Assembly (NCBI GenBank): GCA_023807065.1
Contig: JAJJLU010000365.1
Coordinates: 1 to 64,000 of the forward strand
Origin: Isotricha intestinalis
Taxonomy: Eukaryota; Ciliophora; Litostomatea; Vestibuliferida; Isotrichidae
DNA: 64,000 nt
Direction of reading: 5' to 3'
Part shown: positions 39,011 through 49,166 of the stretch, one piece after another
Layout of the letters: the number at the start of each line of letters is the position of its first letter
Position numbering within the stretch: position 1 is the first letter of the stretch
Notes under the pieces: generated by a model
Databases searched by the model: none
Seen by the model: the letters and a program-made list of their open reading frames with translations, nothing else
What the model was told of the DNA's origin: nothing
Translations under genes and position numbers: made by a program

Positions 39011-41008
39011 ATGGATTTTAAGATAATAATTCTATTAACTTGTGTTTCACTAACTATAACTCAATTAACAAAAGGAGAAATATCATATATTAAAAATTAT
39101 ATTTTGAAAAATCAAAATCAAAAAAATGGATTTTTTTTTGAAGAAAAAGAAAATACTCTCAGACATACAAGGCAAGCAATTGAATCTCTTTTAATATTAA
39201 ATGAAAAAATTCCTAAAAAAGATTTAATCTGTGAAACAATATCAAATTATAAAGAAGCTAATTATGATATTATAAAAATGAATGCAGATTTAGATTGTAA
39301 AAAAGATTATTCAAGTAAATTTCATCCAAATAAAACAACAAATTCAATTGAAGAATTATATTATAATGTAAAAGCTGCAGAAATCTTTAAACATGATTCT
39401 TTAAGTGATTTATATAAAAATTCAAAAGAATTTTTATCAAATAATAAATTTTCTAATTTTAAAGATGAAAAAAGAAAAAAAAGTATTTATGCTACTTCTT
39501 TAGGTATTGAAATTTTTTCTATTGCATATGGAAACTTAGTTAATGAAAAAGATTCTATTCAAAATGATTTAAAAGAAATTATTAATAGTCTTCAATCAGC
39601 CCAAACTGAAGTATCTGATAATATGGTAATTTTTTCTGAAAAAGATATTCCAATATATCAATTAAATGCTCACGCTTTAAAAGCAATTAAAAATTCCAAA
39701 AAAATATCTTCAATAAAAAACTTTAATGATTATCTTTTTAAAACACTAAAATATTTTACAACATTTAAATATGAATTTATTAATAACATTGAAAGTTTAT
39801 ATTATCTTTTAGATATATATAAAAATTTGGAAAAACTTCCTTTAATGATGTTAGAAAAAGATATATATAATTATTTAAATGAAAAAACATTAAAATTAAA
39901 CTTTGTAAATGCTTTTGGAAAAGAAATTACAGTTAAAAAAACAAATATAACATATGAAATAAATGAAAAAATTAATAAAGTTTTAAAAAGCAATAAAAAG
40001 ACTTCAAATTATGATTTAGAAGATGATGAAGAAGAAAAAACAAATGTAACTTTAAATAATAAAAAATTAAAAGAAGCTTCTTCAGTTTCAAGTATAGATT
40101 TAGAATTATCAGATATAATTAAATCCCCAGGATATTATAATATTATATTAGAAATGAATAATGGACTATTTGAGTTAAAAGAAAAAGAAAAAATATTAAT
40201 TAAAGCTTTTAATGAAGTTAAAATTGATTATTTAGAAATTTTCTTAGAAGATAGAATTACAAACAGTAAAAAAGAAGAAGAAATAAAAATAAATTATCCA
40301 AGTAGAACAGGAAGAAATTTCAAAGCAACTCAAGATGATATAATTAGAATAAAATTAAAATTAAATTTCTCAGATAATAAATTAATGAAATTAGAACAAA
40401 TATTTTTAAGATTAAAACATAATGATTTGAAAAAATCTTTTGATTCATATTCAAATTATTATAATGAAAAAAATGATTTATATTATATATCATTTGAATT
40501 AGATGATCCAGTTAAAATAGAAAGTTATAATGGTAAATATACTTTATTATTAATATTAAGTGATAAAACAATTGAAAAACCAATTATTTGGAATTTTGCA
40601 GATATAGAAATTAAATATATTAAACCTCAAGATTATTCAGAAGCAGAACCTACATATTCAAATGTTCTAAAGCCTATTATGGAACCTACTTTTAATCCTG
40701 AAAATTCATTAGATAAAAATAAAGTGTTTGGAGTTCTTTTTTCTTGTTTGATTGTTGTTTCTTGTTTTATTTTATTTGGAGTTTTAAATTATAATGATTT
40801 TATTAATTTAGGTAATTTTCCTAAAGAAAAAGTTGGAGGATTGTTTAATTTTTTATTTATTATGCTTGTAATTCTGATTGCTTATGTTTTAGTTTTGTTT
40901 TGGGTTAAATTAAATATTTTACAAACTTTTGGTATTTTTGTTTTCTTGTTTATTCCTGGAGTTACTATTGTTTATCAAGCTATGAAAAATTTAAAAGTTG
41001 AAATATAA
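39011..41008 (+). CDS. RPN2: Ribophorin II, OST subunit (Swp1/RPN2)
   Basis: 665 aa. An N-terminal signal peptide (1-18) is followed by a large lumenal region. Three C-terminal membrane helices start near 577. The family hallmark near the end is WVKLNILQTF (human counterpart WTQLNMFQTL), preceded by a KPIMEPTFNPE segment. Ribophorin II is a non-catalytic subunit of the ER oligosaccharyltransferase that N-glycosylates nascent proteins. The length is close to animal RPN2 (about 630). The acidic insert DLEDDEEEK near 340 seems lineage-specific. Confidence 0.85.
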   Translation: MDFKIIILLTCVSLTITQLTKGEISYIKNYILKNQNQKNGFFFEEKENTLRHTRQAIESLLILNEKIPKKDLICETISNYKEANYDIIKMNADLDCKKDYSSKFHPNKTTNSIEELYYNVKAAEIFKHDSLSDLYKNSKEFLSNNKFSNFKDEKRKKSIYATSLGIEIFSIAYGNLVNEKDSIQNDLKEIINSLQSAQTEVSDNMVIFSEKDIPIYQLNAHALKAIKNSKKISSIKNFNDYLFKTLKYFTTFKYEFINNIESLYYLLDIYKNLEKLPLMMLEKDIYNYLNEKTLKLNFVNAFGKEITVKKTNITYEINEKINKVLKSNKKTSNYDLEDDEEEKTNVTLNNKKLKEASSVSSIDLELSDIIKSPGYYNIILEMNNGLFELKEKEKILIKAFNEVKIDYLEIFLEDRITNSKKEEEIKINYPSRTGRNFKATQDDIIRIKLKLNFSDNKLMKLEQIFLRLKHNDLKKSFDSYSNYYNEKNDLYYISFELDDPVKIESYNGKYTLLLILSDKTIEKPIIWNFADIEIKYIKPQDYSEAEPTYSNVLKPIMEPTFNPENSLDKNKVFGVLFSCLIVVSCFILFGVLNYNDFINLGNFPKEKVGGLFNFLFIMLVILIAYVLVLFWVKLNILQTFGIFVFLFIPGVTIVYQAMKNLKVEI

Positions 41009-41274
41009 AAAGAATTATTATTTAAAAATATGATATAACTTTATTTAAAATTTTTTTAAGTTTTTCTTTTTTAAACAACTATTTTTTCATTTATTATATA
41101 ATATAATAAAACAATAAATCATTTAATTTTTAACAAATCTATTATATATTATTTTAAAATTCTAGACATAAACCTTATATAATCATCAATTTGTTAATCT
41201 GTGAATAATAAATGAATAAAAACAATTAATTTCTATATAAGAAATAGAATAAAAATAAAATATGAAAAAAGAAT

Positions 41275-42138
41275 CTAACTTTGAATATGCGTATTTAATT
41301 GATTAACTTCATTAACAACACCAGAACTATTTAAATTATTAGTAGGAATACAATTTAAATTATTATTACTAGAATTATTTCTATTATAACTTTGTGAAAG
41401 AAGAAAATTATTTTGATTTTCATATACTAAATTTCTATTTCTTTCTTTTTTCATATTTTCATAATCTTCATCATCAGTTTTTAATTCAAATCTACAAACA
41501 GGACATGAATCATGTTGATTTAACCAAGGCATTAAGCAATCAATATGAAAATAATGATTACAAGGTAAATCAATTAATTTATCTCCAATATTCAATTCTT
41601 CTTTACAAACAGAACATAAATTTTCATTTCCAAAACTCTTTAATTTTTCCTTTGTTAAAGTATATTTATTTAATTTTTCTATTTCACTTTTTGATGCTGG
41701 TGGACTACCATATTTATTAGGATCATTATTCATAATATAATTTAATATATCTTCTATTTCTTCATCTTCATATTCCATTTCTAATAAATTTAATATAAAA
41801 TCTATTAAAGAAGAATTTTCATTATTTATTGGTATTATTATTGGTTCTTGATTATTATTTTGGTCATTTTCATTTGGAGAATATGGGGTGAAATTTTCAG
41901 GTGAAATTTCATTGTTTAAATATGGTTTGTTTAATATTTCTTCACACATTTCATTATGACAATATATACATTCTATTGGCTGATCTTCGATGTATAGTTT
42001 ATTGAAAGAATGTTTACATATGTAACACCAATATTTTTTATTTTCTGATAAAATGTATTCTTTTTTATTTGATTTTGGATTCTCCATTTTTTTAATAATA
42101 TTTATTGATTTTTTTATTGGTTTTATATTAAAAGTCAT
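41275..42138 (-). CDS. RING-H2 E3 ubiquitin ligase (RNF115/RNF126-like)
   Basis: 287 aa. An N-terminal zinc ribbon (CYIC, then CIYC, about residues 38-62) precedes a C-terminal RING-H2 near 180-220. The RING reads C-x2-C-x14-C-x-H-x2-H-x2-C-x10-C-x2-C: CSVCKEEL, LPCNHYFHIDCLMPWL, CPVCRFEL. This ribbon plus RING-H2 arrangement is that of RNF115/RNF126/BCA2, cytosolic ligases for mislocalised proteins and endocytic cargo. The first 16 residues before a second Met (MENPKSNK) may be leader rather than protein. Confidence 0.85.
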   Translation of the reverse strand: MTFNIKPIKKSINIIKKMENPKSNKKEYILSENKKYWCYICKHSFNKLYIEDQPIECIYCHNEMCEEILNKPYLNNEISPENFTPYSPNENDQNNNQEPIIIPINNENSSLIDFILNLLEMEYEDEEIEDILNYIMNNDPNKYGSPPASKSEIEKLNKYTLTKEKLKSFGNENLCSVCKEELNIGDKLIDLPCNHYFHIDCLMPWLNQHDSCPVCRFELKTDDEDYENMKKERNRNLVYENQNNFLLSQSYNRNNSSNNNLNCIPTNNLNSSGVVNEVNQLNTHIQS

Positions 42139-42252
42139 TGTTATGTATTTATTTTTTTTTATACATTTATTTATATTTTTTTTTATTAATTGAATGTTTT
42201 TTTTTATTCTTTAATTATTTTAGCTTTATTTTTAATCATTTGGTTTTTATAA

Positions 42253-42738
42253 TTAAATTATTTTCACTTTGAAATATATATTATATTTAAAATTATATTT
42301 TTTATTTGTCTCTGTTTTTTCAAATAACTCAAAAGTATTTTTATTTATTAAATTAAAATAGCAATTATACTCCAACCCTTTTAGAGCATTATAATCATCA
42401 TCAAAAATAAGAAAAAATTCAACAGACCACCTATACTTATATTGAATTAAAGGATTAAAAGAATAACTACATTTTAAAATATTTTCATTTTTATCTTCCC
42501 ATGCCTCAATAGGAATATCTGAATTACAAGCATAATAATTTTGTAAAATTTTATAACTCTGTTTAATTTCCTCTAAATCAAAATGAATCTTTAACTTTAC
42601 AAAATCTCCTTTTTTACAATTTCCAATAACAAAACAACAGTTATTTTCTTTCCCAAAGAAAAATGTATTTTCAAAAACTTTTTCCATCAAAAAAAAAGAA
42701 AAATTAAAAATAAATAAAAAATAAAATTTAAAAGTCAA
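42253..42738 (-). CDS. Small hypothetical protein, start uncertain
   Basis: 161 aa as an open frame, but the first 17 residues are a T-rich, Phe-rich string that may be untranslated leader. A start at the internal Met (MEKVFENTFFFGK, around 42687) is as likely. If the longer form is made, the N terminus would act as a signal peptide. The core is rich in aromatic and beta-prone residues with several Cys (NNCCFVIGNCKKGDFVKLKI). No family recognised. Confidence 0.45.
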   Translation of the reverse strand: MTFKFYFLFIFNFSFFLMEKVFENTFFFGKENNCCFVIGNCKKGDFVKLKIHFDLEEIKQSYKILQNYYACNSDIPIEAWEDKNENILKCSYSFNPLIQYKYRWSVEFFLIFDDDYNALKGLEYNCYFNLINKNTFELFEKTETNKKYNFKYNIYFKVKII

Positions 42739-42795
42739 AAAATTTTACAAATAATAAGATAAAACAAAATAAAAAAAGCATTTTTTAAAAAAAAT

Positions 42796-43270
42796 TTATT
42801 TTTTAGCATCACCACCTTTAGAACCCATATCTTTAGTAGCATAAGGGCTTTTTCCATTCATAGCATAATAATAATCAGCATATTTAACAACATCAGAAGT
42901 TGTTTTTGCCATTCTTGGATTAGTATTTAATCCTTCTTCTTTAATATCCCAACCAATTTCTTGTGTATGAGTCATTGGCCATTTATATTTTTCATTTGGA
43001 TTTTTTGAATATTGATTTTTTATTTTATCTAATATATCTTTTGGAATATCTTTCTCTTTTTCTTCTAAATTTAATGCCACTGGAATCATATTACATGGTT
43101 TTTCTGGTATTGTTTTTACTATTTTTTTATATATTTATTTTACATGTTGTTAAATCTAAATGGAAATTTTGGTTTAGTTTAAAATATTTATTGTCTCTTT
43201 TTATTATTTCATTTATTAAGGCTGATTGCTCTATTGAAGATTTTTTATCTACTTTTACATCTCCTTTCAT
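42796..43270 (-). CDS. CFAP144/FAM183-like axonemal protein, two exons
   Basis: Exon 1 is 43270-43144, exon 2 is 43118-42796, with a 25-bp intron (GTAAAATAAA...AATAG). The joined product is 149 aa. Exon 1 supplies NEIIKRDNKYFKLNQNF and the junction region KTIPEKPCN. Exon 2 supplies MTHTQEIGWD. These correspond to the NEILVELIRKE, VHTITGKP and QEIGWDSEPL landmarks of FAM183/CFAP144, a microtubule-associated ciliary protein of the doublet. Length is close to animal FAM183 (about 134). Reading exon 2 alone loses the diagnostic N terminus. Confidence 0.72.
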
Positions 43271-43439
43271 TTTTTTTTTTGGAAAAAGTTATATAATAAT
43301 TTAATTAAATGTAAATAAAATTAATTTTTTGAAAATACCTTTTTACTGATTGAAAATGAATAATTAATAAAAGAACATTTTATAATAAATAATAATAATT
43401 AAAACTAAATAAAGCAAATAAAAAAAAATTATATTATCA

Positions 43440-44350
43440 AAGTATGAGAAAAAGAAATTAAAAAACAAGAATTCTTCATTATCAGAGTCTCAAAATTAAA
43501 AAAATGAAAAAAACCCAGAAAAAAAATAAAATATTATTAAAAAATTGAATAACAGAAAAAATTATGTAATATTAACAAAGGAATATTTGAGCAAAGATAT
43601 TTATCATATGATATGAGAGATAAGATAAAAGTATCAAAAATAAAAAAAGAATACAAAAACTACATAAATTAAAAATAAAGTCAAAAATATATCAAAGTAA
43701 TTAAATATTAATTCTAAAGATTAAAATCAAAATGGGGATTAAAGTAAACAATTATGTTGTGTTTATATAATTTATGAAGATAAGGATAATTATACTAAAA
43801 TTAATGAAATGATTGTAATATGGAATTAACCAAGAAAGTGAAGTTCCTTTGATAAGAATAATTCTAATGATAATTTTAATAAAAAATGGAAGTGTTAAAA
43901 AAAGTAATAATATTATTAAAGATAAGATAATAATAATAATAAAAATAATATTAAATTCTTCTGAAAAATAAAAATCTGAAAAACTCTTAAAGAAGATTTT
44001 AATGGAATGAAGTTAAAATATCGATATTTTAGATGAAGATGTTATAAATAATGGTTTTAAAAAAATTTTGATACAATTTTAGATAAATATTTAAAAAAAT
44101 TATTAAATAAAAAAGTATAAGTAATTCAATATCAAATAGTTTAAAAAAAAACTATAAATTCATCAAATTCAAAAATATATTCAAAATTTTTTAAAAAAAT
44201 AATCAAGAAAAATTTAAACTCAGAAACAAAGGAAGAAATAAATCCAAGATGAAAAAATATATATTCAAGAGATAGTTGAGATATATCAAATATTATAGGA
44301 GAAAAGAATAATAAAAATATCCAGAAGAAATAAGGAAAAAAAAGAAGATG
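43440..44350 (+). pseudogene. Decayed gene, family not identified
   Basis: Coding-like texture on the + strand without any long open frame. In successive frames, stretches of 20-40 sensible codons are interrupted by TAA or TGA at places where Gln (CAA) or Trp (TGG) would fit, with at least two frame changes. Examples are the phrases NYVILTKEYLSKDIYHMI near 43560 and NYTKINEMIVIWN near 43790. This is what an A+T-biased decay of an old gene gives. The 3' part, about 44050-44340, is the clearest (KIYSKFFKKIIKKNL). No functional product is expected. Confidence 0.5.
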
Positions 44351-44714
44351 TCGAGGTTAAACCTAATTTTTGAGGTTCTATTTGTTTATTATTGTTCTTT
44401 ACAAAAAAATAAACAATATAAAAAATAAAATAAATAATATTGGGTATTAAAGAAAACTTAGGTTAATCCCTTAAAAATTATACACTTTTTGTAATTTATT
44501 CTATATCATTTTTTTTATTATTACTAGTAATATTAATTAATTAAAAGTTTTTATTTTATTTAATTTTTTTATAAAATTTTATAAATATTATTTAAATATA
44601 ATAAATGATACACAAATAATATTTAAGACAGATAACAAAACAATAATTAAATTCATAATTAATAAAAATTATACAACTATAGAACTTATTAAAAACAAAT
44701 AATATATTAAAACA
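44351..44714. other. Spacer after the relic gene
   Basis: It contains an imperfect inverted repeat: TTGTTTATT near 44388 and AATAAACAA near 44408 could pair as a 9-bp stem. Further out, AAACCTAA and TTAGGTTAA also face each other. Otherwise A+T-rich spacer. Confidence 0.3.
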
Positions 44715-45358
44715 TTAAGGAGAATTAAAAATTTCCTTTAAATTAAAGAAATTAACATCAAACTGTTCATTATTATTATTATTATTATTATTTGTATTAT
44801 TAGTATTATTAGTATTATTATCATTCCCATTAACAATATTAATATTATTTAAATGATTAAAAGAAGATTGAACATTATTAGAAAAGTCAGAATTTAAAAA
44901 TTGATTCGATATTCCCAAAGCAAAAGGATTCATAATATTATTAACACAATTAATATTATTATCAACATTATTAAAAGGTAATAATCCTTGTGCTCTAGCT
45001 TGAAAAATATTATCACTTTTAGTTCTTAATTCTGCATCACCATGAGCAAAAGTACATAAAGAACCATATTTACAAGTATGTTCTTTTTCCCAAAATTTAC
45101 ATTTAACAATTTTATAATTTTCTAATATTGGTCCCTTCTTTTTTCCATTAGTTTCATTTACTATATTTGGTTGTCTTAATTCTACTATTCCATGAGCAAA
45201 TTGACATTTAAATCCTAATTTACATCCTTTTAAACTATTAAAATGTTTACAAAGAACTGTTTTATATTTTGAAATATTTATATTTATTGACTATTTATTT
45301 TATTAATTTTTTTTTTGTTATTTTTTATTCTTACTTTTTGTTTTTGGGAGAAATTCAT
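44715..45358 (-). CDS. Tandem CCCH zinc-finger protein, two exons
   Basis: Exon 1 is 45358-45335 (eight codons), exon 2 is 45290-44715, with a 44-bp intron (GTAAGAAT...AATAG). The product is 199 aa. It has two C-x8-C-x5-C-x3-H fingers: CKHFNSLKGCKLGFKCQFAH and CKFWEKEHTCKYGSLCTFAH. The spacing is that of TIS11/tristetraprolin-type RNA-binding fingers, which bind AU-rich mRNA elements. The C-terminal 80 residues are Asn-rich and disordered. An ATG-only search would miss two thirds of this gene, because no ATG lies between the intron and the codons after the second finger. Confidence 0.78.
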
Positions 45359-46133
45359 TTTTTTTTCTTTTCAAAATATTTTAAATAAAATATTTTCTTA
45401 TTTTAAAACTTTGTTTTTAGGAAGTTTTATTATGGTTATGATATTTTTTTTTTTTTATTTATATTTTTTATTTATTTTTATTTTTTTATTGTTAAATTTC
45501 CACTTCATTTAAGGCATTCGGTCGATGGAATTTCATGTGGAAAATATTTATTAGTACTTTTCAACGTTATTAATATTTAATTTATTTATTGAAAAAAACT
45601 TTTATATTAGTTATATAATAAAAATTTTTTTAATTAATGAAAAATAAAAATTTATCATTAAATCTAGTTAAAAATTAATTTTAATCATAATTATTTTTTC
45701 TTTTATATATATTAAAAATAAATGTAAATTTAACCTATAAAAATATTTTCATCAAGTTATGATTTTATTATCATTTCTATTAAAATAGATATGATTAAAT
45801 TGAAATCCTTTTATATTATATTTTACAAAACAAAATTTTTATTTAATATATCTATTTTATAAATTATCTTTTTTAAATAATAAATTTTTCATCATTGTTA
45901 TTTTAATCTATTTTCAGTTAAAACCTAGCAATAATAAAGTAAATAAATATTCATTAATTGATTAAATAGTTAAGATAATATTCAAAATCACAACATAAAT
46001 TTCCAAAATTAAACATTTACGCTATAAAGTTATAAAAAAATAGTTTAACAGTTTTTTTTAATTACAATAAGAATATCCCTTAAAAATAAACCAAAAAAAC
46101 ATAAAAATTTATAAATAAAAAAACCCAAAAAAA
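45359..46133. other. Divergent intergenic region, 0.8 kb
   Basis: Promoter region for the CCCH gene (-) and the RING/TRAF gene (+). A short less A+T-rich patch (GGCATTCGGTCGATGGAATT) lies near 45513-45535. Its role is unknown. A hydrophobic + frame at 45315-45512 overlaps exon 1 of the CCCH gene and is a shadow. Confidence 0.4.
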
Positions 46134-47267
46134 ATGGATTCAAGAATAATATTACCAACATCTGAAACAGAAACAATAGGAGAAACAGAAGGAGGAATTC
46201 CCAAAGAAAGAATAGTAAATTTCAAAAAAATCCAATTAATATATAATATAATAAAATGTTCATTATGTTTTAATGTACTTCACAATCCTTTTGAATGTAC
46301 ACAATGTGAAGGATTATTTTGTGATGAATGTATATCCCCATATATAAAATTAAAACATTGTCCAAATGATTGTGAAAAATATGAAATAATAAAGGCTAAA
46401 TTAAATATAAGGAAATTATTAAATGTATTAGAATTAAAATGTCAAAATAATCCAGATTGTAATTATGTAGGTAAATATTGGGACACATTTGAACATGAAA
46501 GAAAATGTGAATTCCAGAAATTAAAATGTCCTAATAATCCATGTGTTTACTTTGGAAAATTTTCAGATTTAAAAAAGCATATATTAGAAAATTGCGATTA
46601 TTCACATTTTGAATGTGGTTTTTGTAAAGGTAAAATATTAAGAAAAAATTTTGCTTCTCATTTAGAAGAACATTACAATAGAAAATCATTTTATATATTA
46701 GAATGTTCAAATTGTGGTTCAAGTGAAAATTTAAGAATGTGTTTATGTAAAAAACCAATATGTTTTAATTGTTTACAAGAACCAATTAATAGAGATTTAC
46801 ATAAAAAATGTTATATATTTAAAAATGGATTAAATTATACTACTAAAATATATAATATTAGTAATGTTCCTTTACCTAAAAATTTTGAAGCTAAAATTTA
46901 TTTTAAATCTGCTGATTGGGTAAGAACTGGAATTACTTTTGATAAAAATATTAGTGATGATGAAATTGATGCTAATTGTCCTTTATATGATATTTATTGT
47001 ATTTTAGAAGATTTAGTTCAATTTTATACTTTAAATAATAAGTGGAAATATTTATTTAAAAAAGATGAAGAAAAACCTCTTAAAAGTGGAGATACTATTA
47101 CTATTAGATTTCAAAATGGAGAATTAAGATATTATCTTAATGATAATGATTTAGGTGTTAAAATTAAAATTGATATGAGTAATAAAAGTGATTTTTATTT
47201 ACTTATTCATTGTAGGAATAAAAATACAAAAGCTGAAATTGTTTATATTACTGAAATATTCAATTAA
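46134..47267 (+). CDS. RING/TRAF-zinc-finger protein with SPRY-like end
   Basis: 377 aa. A RING-like domain (about 43-84: CSLCFNVL, ECTQC, FCDECI, HCPNDC) is followed by TRAF-type zinc fingers (about 100-165: CQNNPDCNYVG, FEHERKC, CPNNPCVYFG, LKKHILENC). A further Cys/His region (CSNCGSS, CLCKKPICFNC) follows. The C-terminal 130 residues (DTITIRFQNGELRYYLNDND and LLIHCRNKN) have the strand pattern of SPRY/NEURL-like beta sandwiches rather than the MATH domain of animal TRAFs. It is probably an E3 ubiquitin ligase or signalling adaptor. Confidence 0.78.
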   Translation: MDSRIILPTSETETIGETEGGIPKERIVNFKKIQLIYNIIKCSLCFNVLHNPFECTQCEGLFCDECISPYIKLKHCPNDCEKYEIIKAKLNIRKLLNVLELKCQNNPDCNYVGKYWDTFEHERKCEFQKLKCPNNPCVYFGKFSDLKKHILENCDYSHFECGFCKGKILRKNFASHLEEHYNRKSFYILECSNCGSSENLRMCLCKKPICFNCLQEPINRDLHKKCYIFKNGLNYTTKIYNISNVPLPKNFEAKIYFKSADWVRTGITFDKNISDDEIDANCPLYDIYCILEDLVQFYTLNNKWKYLFKKDEEKPLKSGDTITIRFQNGELRYYLNDNDLGVKIKIDMSNKSDFYLLIHCRNKNTKAEIVYITEIFN

Positions 47268-47456
47268 AATTTTTTAATTAATTTTAAAAATATATAATTT
47301 TATTTTTAAATTTGTTGAATATTTAAAATTAATAAGGTTTAAATGCTTTTTATTTTTTATATTCTATTTTTTAAGTATTATTTGGTTTTTTCATACTTAT
47401 ATATTTCTAAGTTAAATTATAAAAAAGTTTACATTTTATATACAAAATTCACATTA

Positions 47457-48137
47457 TTATAATTTAAACTTCACGAAGAAATTCGTATATTGAAGAAAGG
47501 AAGGATTAAATAATTTTTTATATTTTATGGGTTTTAATTTTTTCATTAAAGAAGAATATTTAGATAATTTCATATTTATTTTATTTCTATATTTATTTTC
47601 ATATTCTTTTCTAATTTCTTCTCCTGAAATAATAAAAGAAAGTAATCTTTTATCTTCATTATTAAATAAATTAACTTTATTATAAACTTCATCATTCTTT
47701 TTTATTTTTATGTTTTTCCTTAAATATTTATTATAATGATTAATATTAAAAATTTCATTTCCAATATCGTAACTCTTTCCTTTTATTTCTTTTTGAATAA
47801 TTTTATTACTTTTATTTATTTCTGGTAAAAAAGGTTCAGTATGGTTTTTTTCTTCTAAATTAAATTGATTATGATTTCTTTTTTTTAATTGTAAATTTTG
47901 CCTTAAAGAAGAATAATTTTTTTTATTATTAAATAACATTTCATAAAAAGAATCCATATAATTTTTATGATAATTTTTTTCAATTTCATTTGAAAAAGTT
48001 TGATGAGAATGAATAATTAGATTTCTTTCAATTATTCTTTGATTTTCTTCAACAAAAACAGGATGTATTTTCATTGTATTATTCATTGATGCTAAAGGCT
48101 TTAATTTTTCAAAAAATTTTCCAACTTTATTTTCCAT
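47457..48137 (-). CDS. Basic hypothetical protein
   Basis: 226 aa, not recognised. It is Lys/Asn-rich with mixed helix propensity, starts MENKVGKFFEKLKPL and ends FFVKFKL. It has no membrane helix, signal or low-complexity repeat. Its divergent neighbour at 48288 encodes a phosphatase (150 bp apart). Confidence 0.45.
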   Translation of the reverse strand: MENKVGKFFEKLKPLASMNNTMKIHPVFVEENQRIIERNLIIHSHQTFSNEIEKNYHKNYMDSFYEMLFNNKKNYSSLRQNLQLKKRNHNQFNLEEKNHTEPFLPEINKSNKIIQKEIKGKSYDIGNEIFNINHYNKYLRKNIKIKKNDEVYNKVNLFNNEDKRLLSFIISGEEIRKEYENKYRNKINMKLSKYSSLMKKLKPIKYKKLFNPSFLQYTNFFVKFKL

Positions 48138-48287
48138 AATTTAATCTCTTTTAATTATATTATTATTATTTTTATTAAATATAATATAATTTTATTAATT
48201 TTCTAAATATTAATTAAATAGAATGAATAAAAAAATTATTTAAAAAAACATATAAAATAAAACAAAAATAATATTTTATAAAAAAAA

Positions 48288-48827
48288 ATGAACAAATTAA
48301 AATCAAAATTATCACTCAAAATATCAATTCCAGAAAATAAAATAAACGCACCAATAAAAAACATAAAAAATGAATGCAATCACATAATAGATAATATATA
48401 TCTTTCCAATTATAAATCATCCTTAGACAAATCATTTTTAATTTCAAATAATTTTACTCACATAATAAATTGTGCATATGGAAGTAAATTATTTACTCCA
48501 AGTAATTTCTCAGAAATCATATACTATAATATAGATTTAAAAGATGATGTAGATGTAAATTTAACAAATATAATAATTAATTTTATAAATTTTTTAAAGG
48601 AAGTTTCACAAAATAAAAATAATAAAATTTTAATTCATTGTGCTGAAGGCGTTTCTAGATCTCCAGCATTAGTTTCTGCCTATATTATGTGGAAATGTAA
48701 TATGGATTCTTTAAGTGCTATTAATTATGTTAAATCTAAAAGAAATTGTATTGATATTAATATTGGATTCTTATTTCAATTAAATAATCTTAATTTACAT
48801 AGAGAAATTTTTCAACAAATTTTTTAG
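48288..48827 (+). CDS. Dual-specificity protein phosphatase
   Basis: 179 aa, essentially a single DUSP domain. The active-site loop HCAEGVSRS places the nucleophile at Cys118 and the phosphate-binding Arg at 124. It is followed by the AYIMW helix typical of small DUSPs. The general-acid Asp is expected in the IDLKDDVDV segment near residue 85. With no docking or targeting domains it resembles atypical DUSPs. Substrates cannot be deduced. Confidence 0.88.
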   Translation: MNKLKSKLSLKISIPENKINAPIKNIKNECNHIIDNIYLSNYKSSLDKSFLISNNFTHIINCAYGSKLFTPSNFSEIIYYNIDLKDDVDVNLTNIIINFINFLKEVSQNKNNKILIHCAEGVSRSPALVSAYIMWKCNMDSLSAINYVKSKRNCIDINIGFLFQLNNLNLHREIFQQIF

Positions 48828-49166
48828 GAAATTTATTGTTGTAGAGTAAATTAAATTTTGTCTTGTGATTTTATTTTTTTTTGGTGCTAAAAGGTAATTA
48901 AGTAATATAAAGTTTATATATATTTATTATTACTATTTAACATAGATATCGTCCATTAGATAGATATAAATAAATTAAATGGAAATTTGACATTAAATTA
49001 TATATTAACTTAATTAAAATGATGGAAATTTTTTTTTCTTTTTTAATTAATAATTTATTATTATTCCATATATATTAAATTTAATTTTTTATTCTTTACT
49101 TTAAAATGTATTGTTTTAATTAAAATATATAAAATTGATTAAATTATTTATATGTAATAAAATAAA
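48828..49166. other. Convergent intergenic gap
   Basis: A+T-rich spacer between a + and a - gene end. I see no RNA gene or repeat. Confidence 0.4.

Noticed and set aside
44388..44420. 9-bp inverted repeat as a transposon end or terminator
   Set aside because: Such pairings are expected by chance in A/T-only DNA; no transposase or target duplication nearby.
45315..45512. Hydrophobic + strand frame of 65 codons
   Set aside because: Overlaps exon 1 and leader of the CCCH gene; poly-T derived Phe/Leu string.
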